A DNA stretch of 5,382 nucleotides. It comes from QHWK01 sp035315685. GTDB lineage: Bacteria; Acidobacteriota; Vicinamibacteria; Vicinamibacterales; CAVVIG01. Positions 1 through 5,382 of the stretch are shown one piece after another. A program made the position numbers and the translations under genes. The stretch lies in NCBI GenBank assembly GCA_035315685.1, contig DATFXR010000207.1:1-5382 (forward strand), read 5' to 3'. Within the stretch, counting starts at the first letter, position 1. Each line of letters opens with the position of its first letter. The notes beneath the pieces are model-generated. The model searched no databases, was not told the origin of the DNA, and worked only from the letters and a program-made list of their open reading frames with translations.

Positions 1-33
1 CAGCGGAACCGCGAGCGGCCGGTGAAGGGCAGG

Positions 34-39
34 TAGAAT
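34..39 (+). promoter_or_regulatory. Putative leaderless -10 element for yajQ
   Basis: The hexamer TAGAAT matches the sigma-70-type -10 consensus at five of six positions and fits the TANNNT pattern. It ends 7 nt before the yajQ ATG, so transcription would begin at or next to the start codon. No well-placed Shine-Dalgarno sequence is visible: the nearest purine run, GAAGGG at 24-29, ends 17 nt before the ATG. Both facts fit a leaderless transcript. No clear -35 box can be recognised in the few upstream bases available. This is inference from spacing and sequence only. Confidence 0.4.
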
Positions 40-46
40 ACGCGCC

Positions 47-547
47 ATGCCATCCACATCGTCGTTCGACATCACCTCGACGATCGATTTTCAGGAGGTC
101 GACAACGCGCTCAATCAGGCGCGCAAGGAAGTCGGCCAGCGCTACGACTTCAAGGGCGCGACGGCGGAGATCGAGCTGAGCGCGGCCGACAAAAAGCTGA
201 CGCTCACGACCGACGACGAGATGAAGATGAACGCGCTGTGGGAAATCGTGCAGACGCGTCTGGTCCGCCGCGGCGTTCCGGTGAAGAACTTCAAGGTCCC
301 GAGCTCGGAACCCGCAGCAGGCGGCACCGTCCGCCGCGTGATCGAGATTCAGCAGGGCATTCCGATCGAGGCGGCGCGCGAAATCGTGAAGTACATCAAG
401 GACAAGAAACTGAAGAAAGTCCAGGCCGCGATTCAATCGGATCAGGTCCGCGTCTCGTCGCCGTCCAAAGACGAACTGCAGGACGCGATGCGCGCGCTCC
501 GCGAGCACGACTTCGGCGTCGCGCTCCAGTTCGGGAACTATCGTTGA
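47..547 (+). CDS. yajQ: YajQ family cyclic di-GMP-binding protein (UPF0234)
   Basis: This is a 166-residue soluble cytoplasmic protein of the YajQ/UPF0234 family (E. coli YajQ is about 163 residues, so it is full length). Seen in the sequence: the N-terminal SFDIT signature near residues 6-10, RYDFKG around 32-37, the LVRRGVP segment around 72-78, the IVKYIKDKKLKKVQAAIQ block around 113-130, QVRVSSPSKDELQ around 132-144, and the terminal ALQFGNYR matching the family ending QFKNFR. The family has two ferredoxin-like domains and binds nucleotides. A Xanthomonas homologue was reported to bind cyclic di-GMP and act with a transcription factor in virulence control; the role in most bacteria is unsettled. 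The ATG at 47 places the N-terminal motif at the usual position. The gene stands alone and ends 6 nt from the convergent membrane-protein gene. Confidence 0.96.
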   Translation: MPSTSSFDITSTIDFQEVDNALNQARKEVGQRYDFKGATAEIELSAADKKLTLTTDDEMKMNALWEIVQTRLVRRGVPVKNFKVPSSEPAAGGTVRRVIEIQQGIPIEAAREIVKYIKDKKLKKVQAAIQSDQVRVSSPSKDELQDAMRALREHDFGVALQFGNYR

Positions 548-553
548 AATACG

Positions 554-1324
554 TTACTTCTTCTCCTTCTTTTCCTCGAGTTCGGCAGCGGTGATGTTGT
601 TCGGGTCGATCGCGTGAATCGTGTCGGTGATGCGATCCGCTTTGCGTTCGATCGGGATCTGGACTTCGTAGTGCAGTTCTTCTTTCGACGTGCCGCGCAG
701 CTCGAACTTCACGTGGCGGCTGGCCAGCACGCGCTCGAGCTTCGGCTGCAGCAGCGTCGGATCGGTCGCCTTCACCTTCAGCGTGAACAACTGCTTCGCC
801 TTCGGCTCGAACGACTCGACGATCCACAGGACCAGCAGGATGAACCCGGTCCCGAAGCTCGCGATCATCCACAGGCCGACCCCTGACGCCAGGCCGACGG
901 CGAGCGTCGACAGCATGACGCCGGCGTCCTTCGGATCCTCGATCTTCGCGCGATAACGGACGAGGCCCGCCGCGCCGACGATGCCGAACGCGCGCGCCAG
1001 GCTCGACCCGACCACCATCATGACCACGGCCCCGACGATCGCGAGAATGATCTGGGTCTGAATCACCGGCGCCTGGCGGAACGGCGTGCCGCGGCGGCGC
1101 GGGCGTAGTGCGAGCGCGCACGCAAGCCCGGCCGCCAGCGGCAGCCGGATCGCGGCGTTCCGCAACTCCGCGAATTGAGTCGCTGCATCCGGCGTGTCGG
1201 CGGTAGTCGTCGTTGCCTTCGGCGGTTTCTCGAACGGATCGTCGGGCGGCTGGTGCGCCCGGCCCGGCGCAGGGGTCAGCAGGACGACAGCCAGGACGAT
1301 CCATCGCACGCGCTCAGCGTTCAT
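554..1324 (-). CDS. DUF4956-type polytopic membrane protein
   Basis: The ATG at 1324 gives 256 residues. It is preferred over the in-frame TTG at 1393 because it puts a signal-like segment at the very N-terminus: a basic start, a hydrophobic core at about 8-18, and a possible GRA/H cleavage site near 23. A Pro/Thr/Asp-rich linker follows (about 25-50). Hydrophobic helices then lie near 58-74, 90-108, 133-150 and 152-169. Between them the block FGIVGAAGLVRYR (113-125), then IEDPKD (128-133), resembles the core DUF4956 signature of a glycine-rich helix, an R-x-R pair and a D-P-(K/R)-D turn. The last 80 or so residues form a soluble alpha/beta domain of ACT or ferredoxin-like appearance, ending in the charged tail EEKKEKK. 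DUF4956 proteins have no settled function; some sit near polyphosphate VTC-domain or CotH-type genes, but none is present here. A remote MgtC-like fold is an alternative. The substrate is unknown. Confidence 0.72.
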   Translation of the reverse strand: MNAERVRWIVLAVVLLTPAPGRAHQPPDDPFEKPPKATTTTADTPDAATQFAELRNAAIRLPLAAGLACALALRPRRRGTPFRQAPVIQTQIILAIVGAVVMMVVGSSLARAFGIVGAAGLVRYRAKIEDPKDAGVMLSTLAVGLASGVGLWMIASFGTGFILLVLWIVESFEPKAKQLFTLKVKATDPTLLQPKLERVLASRHVKFELRGTSKEELHYEVQIPIERKADRITDTIHAIDPNNITAAELEEKKEKK

Positions 1325-1334
1325 GGTTGGGTCG

Positions 1335-1352
1335 GCGCTCCTCGCGCTCCTC
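1335..1352 (-). promoter_or_regulatory. Tandem Shine-Dalgarno-like repeat upstream of the DUF4956 gene
   Basis: On the minus strand the 9-mer GAGGAGCGC is repeated twice head to tail (plus-strand GCGCTCCTC at 1335-1343 and 1344-1352). Each copy holds a GAGGAG purine run able to pair with the 16S rRNA tail. The copy nearer the start codon ends 13 nt before the ATG at 1324, rather far for a standard site. The motif supports the 1324 start over the upstream TTG at 1393. Its being a functional ribosome-binding site is inferred. Confidence 0.4.
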
Positions 1353-1362
1353 TCAGTCGTTC

Positions 1363-1378
1363 GCAGCAAGGATGCTGC
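1363..1378. repeat. Small perfect inverted repeat (hairpin) in the divergent promoter region
   Basis: GCAGCA at 1363-1368 and its exact reverse complement TGCTGC at 1373-1378 flank a 4-nt AGGA spacer. It lies 39 nt upstream of the minus-strand ATG and 76 nt upstream of the treY GTG, a plausible place for an operator. No U-tract follows on either strand, so it is not an intrinsic terminator. A 6-bp dyad can arise by chance in GC-rich DNA. Confidence 0.3.
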
Positions 1379-1454
1379 CAGCTGAGTTGGCAACCGCGGC
1401 TGATACAGCTCGTCTGTTGGCGGCTGGCGGCCCGCTTGCTACTTCTTCCCCCTG

Positions 1455-4304
1455 GTGCCGCCGACACGCACTCCGCTCTCGACCTACCGTCTGCAATTCA
1501 ATCGCTGCTTCACGTTTCGCGACGCTCGATCGGTCGTCGATTACCTGCACGACCTCGGGGTCAGCGACTGCTATGCCTCGTCGTATTTGAAGGCGGTGCC
1601 CGGCAGCCTTCACGGCTACGACGTTGCCGACCCGACTCGCCTGAACCCCGAGATCGGCAGCGCGGAGGATCATGCGGCCTGGATCGACGCGATGCAGGCG
1701 CGCGGGATGGGCCACGTGCTCGATCTCGTGCCGAACCACATGGGCATCGCGAAATCGTCGAACCCGTGGTGGCTCGACGTCCTCGAGAACGGCGCGTGCT
1801 CGCGCTTCGCGCGCTTCTTCGACTTCGAATGGCGCCCGGTGAAGGACGAACTCGCCAACAAGGTCCTGATTCCGATTCTCGGCGATCAGTACGGCGAGGT
1901 GCTCGAGCGCCAGGAGCTGAAGCTGACGTGTCGTGACGGTGCGTTCTTCGTCGTGTACTACGACGACACGTTGCCGGTGGCTCCGGACACGTTCGGCATG
2001 GTGTTCGACGGCGATCTCGACGCCTGGCAGTCCGGGAATGGCGGCAGCGACGCGGATGAACTGCTCAGCATCCTGACCGCGAGCCGGAACCTGCCGGCGC
2101 GAAGCGAACGAAGCGCGGAGGCGATCGCCGTCCGCGCGCGCGAGAAAGAGATCGTCAAGCGGCGCCTTGCGAACCTTGCCGAGCGCAGCGCAGACGTCCG
2201 CGGCCTGATCGATCGATCGATCGCTCGGCTGAACGGCGTCGCCGGCCAGCCGCACAGCTTCGACGCGCTCGACCGGCTGCTGAACGTGCAGTCGTACCGG
2301 CTGGCGCACTGGCGCGTCGCGTCGGAGGAGATCAACTATCGCCGGTTCTTCGACGTCAACCAGCTGGCCGCGCTGCGCGTGGAAGACCCCGCGGTCTTCG
2401 ACGAAGTGCATCGCTTCGTCTTCGAGCTCGTCGACAGCGGCGCCGTGACCGGGCTGCGCATCGACCACGTCGATGGCCTCTTCGATCCGCGCGACTACCT
2501 GCGCCGGCTGCAGGAGCGCGCGCCCGGCCGCGGCTTCTTCGTCGTGGTCGAGAAGATCCTGGCGCCCGGCGAGCAGCTCGCGACCGACTGGCCGGTGAGC
2601 GGCACGACCGGCTACGATTTCGCGAACGCCGTCAACGGCCTGTTCGTGGACACCCGCAACGAGCGGGCGTTCGACGACATCTATCGCCGTTTCGCGCGCG
2701 AGCGAATCCCGTTCGACGACCTGAGCTACCGCGCGAAGAAGCAGGTGCTCCACGAGACGATGTCGGGCGACATCAACTCGCTCGGCCACCAGCTCAATCG
2801 ATTCTCCGAGCGCAACCGCCACTTCCGCGATTTCACGCTCTACAGCCTGATTTCCACCCTGAAGGAGGTGATCGCCTGCTTCCCGGTCTACCGCACCTAC
2901 CTGACCGCCGGCGATCCGATCAGCGATCCTGATCGCCGCTATATCACTCAGGCAATCCGCTGCGCCAAGCGGCGCGCGCCGGGCGTCACCGGGGTCGTCT
3001 TCGACTTCATCCAGAAGCTGCTGCTCAAGCAGACGCCGGCGACGCCGGCGGAGCAGGGAGAGGAGCGGGCGCGGTTCATCGGCAAGTTCCAGCAGCTCAC
3101 CGGCCCGGTCGCGGCGAAAGGCATCGAGGACACGGCGCTCTACCTTCACAACCGGCTGATCTCGCTGAACGAGGTCGGCTCCGATCCGACGCAGTTCGGC
3201 GTCGATTCCGCGACCGTCCATGCCTGGATGGCGGACCGGCAGGCGCGATGGCCGCATGCGCTCTCGGCGACGTCGACCCACGACACCAAGCGTGGCGAGG
3301 ACGTCCGGGCGCGCGTGAACGTGCTGTCGGAACTGCCCGGCGCATGGAAGGACGCAGCCAGACGCTGGCGCGCGTTGAACCGGCGCTGCAAGCAGGACGT
3401 GAAAGGCGTGACCGCGCCCGATTCGAACGAAGAGTATTTCCTCTATCAGACGCTCATCGGCGCCTGGCCATTCGAGCAGGACGACGAGACACGTCGGCAG
3501 TTCGTCGAACGGATCATCGCGTATGCGACGAAGGCGCTGCGCGAGGCGAAGGCTCACACCAGCTGGCTGAGCCCGGACGAGGAATACGAACGCGCCGTCC
3601 ACGAATTCCTGCGCGCTATCCTCGAGCGTCGCCGCACCAACCTCTTCCTTCGGACATTCGAGCCGTTTCAAGCGCGGATCGCGCAGCTGGCGATCTACAA
3701 CAGCCTGTCGCAGCTCGCGATCAAGATCACGGCACCCGGCGTGCCGGACTTCTATCAAGGCACTGAATTCTGGGATCTGACTCTCGTCGATCCTGACAAC
3801 CGCCGCCAGGTGGACTACGCGACGCGGCGACTCCGCCTGTCGGCGATGGAGCCATGCAGCGGCCGCGCGGCCGCGCCGGAGACGATCCGCGATCTCCTCG
3901 CGCACAGCAGCGACGGCCGCGTGAAGATGTACGTGATGAACCGGGCGCTCGCCGCGCGGGCCCGGCTGCGCGACGTCTACGAGGCCGGCGCCTACACCGC
4001 GCTCGCGGCCGCCGGCGCGCGGCGCGATTGTGTGTTCGCCTTTGCCCGAGGCGACCGTGCGATCACCTGCGTGCCCCGTCTCGTCGCGACGCTCACCGGC
4101 GACGGGACCCCGCCGCTCGGTCCCGAGGCGTGGGGCGACACCCGCATCGACCTGCCGGCGCCTCTGCGTGGACGGATGTATTGTGACGTGTTCACCGGCG
4201 CGCGCCTCGACGCCGGCGACACGCTCGCCCTCGCGAGCGTGTTCGAGCGCTTTCCCGTCGCGCTCCTCGTGCCAGCCGACGACGCGCTGCCGGACCGGCC
4301 GTGA
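1455..4304 (+). CDS. treY: Maltooligosyltrehalose synthase (TreY, GH13), EC 5.4.99.15
   Basis: This cytoplasmic glucosylmutase converts the reducing-end alpha-1,4 bond of maltooligosaccharides to alpha-1,1, giving maltooligosyltrehalose, from which TreZ releases trehalose. At 949 residues it is full length and at the long end for the family. Seen in order: STYRLQF at 9-15; YASSYLKAVPGSLHGYDV at 40-57, then NPEIG; GH13 region I DLVPNHMG at 90-97; NYRRFFDVN at 294-302; region II GLRIDHVDG with probable nucleophile Asp337; probable acid/base Glu366 in VVVEKI; AKGIEDTALY near 554-563; region IV STHDTKRGEDVRAR with Asp610; PGVPDFYQGTEFWDL from 761; and the C-terminal beta domain ending FERFPVALLVP. 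The catalytic triad is therefore intact. The start is GTG at 1455: the upstream in-frame TGA at 1401-1403 leaves no better start and the STYRLQF motif begins at once after it. No good Shine-Dalgarno precedes it. treZ and treX/glgX are absent from the window. A phospholipase D gene follows 13 nt downstream, probably in the same transcript. Confidence 0.96.
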   Translation: MPPTRTPLSTYRLQFNRCFTFRDARSVVDYLHDLGVSDCYASSYLKAVPGSLHGYDVADPTRLNPEIGSAEDHAAWIDAMQARGMGHVLDLVPNHMGIAKSSNPWWLDVLENGACSRFARFFDFEWRPVKDELANKVLIPILGDQYGEVLERQELKLTCRDGAFFVVYYDDTLPVAPDTFGMVFDGDLDAWQSGNGGSDADELLSILTASRNLPARSERSAEAIAVRAREKEIVKRRLANLAERSADVRGLIDRSIARLNGVAGQPHSFDALDRLLNVQSYRLAHWRVASEEINYRRFFDVNQLAALRVEDPAVFDEVHRFVFELVDSGAVTGLRIDHVDGLFDPRDYLRRLQERAPGRGFFVVVEKILAPGEQLATDWPVSGTTGYDFANAVNGLFVDTRNERAFDDIYRRFARERIPFDDLSYRAKKQVLHETMSGDINSLGHQLNRFSERNRHFRDFTLYSLISTLKEVIACFPVYRTYLTAGDPISDPDRRYITQAIRCAKRRAPGVTGVVFDFIQKLLLKQTPATPAEQGEERARFIGKFQQLTGPVAAKGIEDTALYLHNRLISLNEVGSDPTQFGVDSATVHAWMADRQARWPHALSATSTHDTKRGEDVRARVNVLSELPGAWKDAARRWRALNRRCKQDVKGVTAPDSNEEYFLYQTLIGAWPFEQDDETRRQFVERIIAYATKALREAKAHTSWLSPDEEYERAVHEFLRAILERRRTNLFLRTFEPFQARIAQLAIYNSLSQLAIKITAPGVPDFYQGTEFWDLTLVDPDNRRQVDYATRRLRLSAMEPCSGRAAAPETIRDLLAHSSDGRVKMYVMNRALAARARLRDVYEAGAYTALAAAGARRDCVFAFARGDRAITCVPRLVATLTGDGTPPLGPEAWGDTRIDLPAPLRGRMYCDVFTGARLDAGDTLALASVFERFPVALLVPADDALPDRP

Positions 4305-4317
4305 TCACCCGCGCGAG

Positions 4318-5382
4318 ATGCTCTGGCTGACGATCGTCGGGGCCGCGTTCCTCACGTGGGTGATCGTGGCGGTGCTGTTCACGCCGCACATCCCCTATCA
4401 CATCGAGGCCGAGATCGACGCGCGCAGCGATCACTTCATCCACGTGCTCGAGTCCACCTGCGCGACGCACCTCGAGGCCGGCAACAGAGTGGAGATCTTC
4501 ACCGATGGCGAGCGGTTCTACCCGGCGATGATCGACGCGATCGGGCGCGCGTGCGAAACCATCAACCTGGAGTGCTACATCTTCAAGACCGGCGAGATCG
4601 GCCAGGCCTTCGTCGATGCGCTCTGTGAACGGGCCCGCGCCGGCGTCCGCGTCACGCTGGTGATGGATGCGATCGGCAGCTTCGGTGCGTACAGGCGATT
4701 GCGCAAGCCGCTGCGCGCGGCGGGAGCGCGGGTGGCCGCGTACCAGCGGTTCACCTGGTATCGCTTCTCGCGCCTGAACAACCGGACGCACCGCGAGTTG
4801 CTCGTCGTCGACGGCGCGATTGCGTTCGTCGGCGGCGCCGGGATTGCGGACTGGTGGGCGAAGCCGCTGCACGGCAAGGTCATGTGGCGCGACATCATGG
4901 CGCGCATCGAAGGGCCGGTGGTGTCCGACATCGCCGGCATCGTCGCCGAGAACTGGCTCGAGGCCTGCGGCGAGATCCTCACCGGACCCGAGACCTACAA
5001 GCCGCATCGGAAGGCCGGCGAGGTTGCGGCGTTCGCGATCAAGAGCTCGCCGGCCGACCGCGCGACGGCGTCGCGCGCGCTGTTTCAGACGCTCATCGAA
5101 GGGGCCCACGACACGATCGTCGTCTCGACGCCGTACCTGCTGCCGGACACGGCGTTTCGCCACGCGATCCGCCGCACCGTCGCGCGGGGCGTGAGGATGA
5201 GCGTCATCGTGCCCGGGCCGCATACCGATCAGCAGTGGGTCCGCCAGCCGAAGGATGTACGGCCAGCTGCTGGAGGCCGGCGTCCGGATCTTCGAGTACG
5301 AACCGGGGATGACCCACGTCAAGGCGCTGCTGGTCGACAGTCTCTGGGCGATCATCGGGACGACCAACCTGGACAACCGCTC
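4318..5382 (+). CDS. Cardiolipin-synthase-like phospholipase D, frameshifted and truncated by window end
   Basis: This membrane-anchored PLD-superfamily protein likely acts in phosphatidyl transfer such as cardiolipin synthesis; the substrate is not proven. The ATG at 4318 follows treY by 13 nt and opens on one hydrophobic helix (about 2-22). The first PLD half spans about 55-222: INLECYIF at 82-89, VTLVMDAIGSFG at 112-123, NNRTHRELLVVDG at 154-166, GGAGIADWW at 172-180, WRDIMARIEGPVV at 190-202 and NWLEACGEILTG at 212-223. In the first HKD motif His158 and Asp165 are present but the Lys position is Glu160. The second half (VSTPYLLPD near 269-277, VIVPGPHTDQQWVR near 296-309) continues in frame only to about 5244. 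From there the family sequence resumes in the +1 shifted frame: RRMYGQLLEAGVRIFEY, then HVKALLVD (an intact HKD at 5315-5338) and GTTNLDNR at the edge. The original frame stays open to 5382 but encodes unrelated residues. Either a pseudogene or a sequencing/assembly indel; the C-terminus lies beyond the window. Confidence 0.88.
   Translation, partial: MLWLTIVGAAFLTWVIVAVLFTPHIPYHIEAEIDARSDHFIHVLESTCATHLEAGNRVEIFTDGERFYPAMIDAIGRACETINLECYIFKTGEIGQAFVDALCERARAGVRVTLVMDAIGSFGAYRRLRKPLRAAGARVAAYQRFTWYRFSRLNNRTHRELLVVDGAIAFVGGAGIADWWAKPLHGKVMWRDIMARIEGPVVSDIAGIVAENWLEACGEILTGPETYKPHRKAGEVAAFAIKSSPADRATASRALFQTLIEGAHDTIVVSTPYLLPDTAFRHAIRRTVARGVRMSVIVPGPHTDQQWVRQPKDVRPAAGGRRPDLRVRTGDDPRQGAAGRQSLGDHRDDQPGQPL
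5242..5251 (+). other. Frameshift site within the phospholipase D gene
   Basis: Homology runs in the 4318 frame through VR at 5239-5244, then resumes with SRRMYG read from AGC at 5246-5248. A single base (C at 5245) is left over, so the simplest repair is two missing bases: a lost GC or CG from a CGCGCC-type run would restore VRASRRMYG, close to the family wording at this point. One extra base is the alternative. No slippery heptamer precedes it, so programmed frameshifting is not supported. Confidence 0.75.

Larger units (their letters stand above)
1325..1454. promoter_or_regulatory. Divergent intergenic region between the DUF4956 gene and treY
   Basis: These 130 nt separate two divergently transcribed genes and so should hold both promoters. 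I cannot identify convincing -35/-10 pairs on either strand. Visible elements are the tandem GAGGAGCGC repeat next to the minus-strand gene, a perfect 6-bp hairpin at 1363-1378, the short palindrome CAGCTG at 1379-1384, and a GTTG-G-CAAC dyad at 1386-1394. An in-frame TGA at 1401-1403 limits how far upstream treY can begin. The dyads could be operator half-sites, but nothing ties them to a known regulator. Confidence 0.4.

Noticed and set aside
1..46. C-terminal end of an upstream plus-strand gene (stop TAG at 34-36 or TGA at 23-25)
   Set aside because: Only about 7-11 codons would be visible, with no recognisable family ending, so no gene can be supported.
396..1304. 302-codon open frame on the minus strand overlapping the yajQ end and the DUF4956 gene
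   Set aside because: Low-complexity Arg/Gly/Asp-rich product in an alternative frame of the DUF4956 gene; the hydrophobic helices and motif are in the other frame.
1322..1393. Upstream TTG start for the DUF4956 gene
   Set aside because: It would add 23 residues of polar sequence before a clear signal-like segment; the ATG at 1324 with nearby GAGGAG motifs is better.
2207..2222. Four tandem GATC tetranucleotides within treY, a possible phase-variation tract
   Set aside because: Only four units, embedded in conserved-length coding sequence (LIDRSIARL) with normal codons; too short to argue for contingency-locus behaviour.
3032..3049. Perfect 2x9-bp tandem repeat GACGCCGGC within treY
   Set aside because: It encodes TPATPA in what looks like a variable loop; a small in-frame duplication with no evident function.
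1353..3905. Very long open frame (850 codons) on the minus strand
   Set aside because: It lies antisense to treY, whose full set of GH13 motifs is unmistakable. The antisense product is Arg/Ala/Val-rich with no recognisable domain, as expected from high-GC codon use.
5239..5257. Programmed ribosomal frameshifting as the explanation of the phospholipase D frame change
   Set aside because: No slippery heptamer or downstream pseudoknot-like structure is seen, and PLD-family genes are not known to use recoding; an indel is simpler.
4192..5376. 394-codon open frame on the minus strand at the right end
   Set aside because: It is antisense to the phospholipase D gene and the treY tail, has shadow-like composition and shows no family motif.

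Overview
The window is GC-rich, gene-dense bacterial chromosomal DNA with no mobile elements, RNA genes or CRISPR. The gene set (YajQ, a DUF4956-type membrane protein, maltooligosyltrehalose synthase, and a cardiolipin-synthase-like phospholipase D with an HRE-type first motif), together with the GC bias, suggests a soil Acidobacteriota lineage, possibly Vicinamibacteria. That assignment rests on recalled family resemblance and is tentative.

Layout: (1) 1-46 is a short leader to yajQ with a TAGAAT -10-like hexamer 7 nt before the ATG, the spacing expected of a leaderless promoter. (2) 47-547 (+) is a complete YajQ-family nucleotide-binding protein. (3) 554-1324 (-) is a DUF4956-type membrane protein, convergent with yajQ and separated from it by only 6 nt. 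(4) 1325-1454 is a divergent intergenic region of 130 nt. It holds a tandem GAGGAG-type ribosome-binding motif for the minus-strand gene and a small perfect hairpin. (5) 1455-4304 (+) is a full-length treY starting with GTG. (6) From 4318 (+) to the right edge is a membrane-anchored phospholipase D/cardiolipin-synthase-like gene. It is cut by the window end and carries an apparent frameshift near 5245.

TreY carries out the first step of trehalose synthesis from the reducing end of alpha-1,4-glucans. The partner hydrolase treZ and debranching treX/glgX are not in the window. The 13-nt spacing suggests treY and the phospholipase D gene are co-transcribed, but no shared pathway is evident. The divergent DUF4956 gene and convergent yajQ look like independent units. 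I see ordinary core and accessory metabolism and no convincing new system. The points most worth checking are the phospholipase D frameshift and its non-canonical first catalytic motif.
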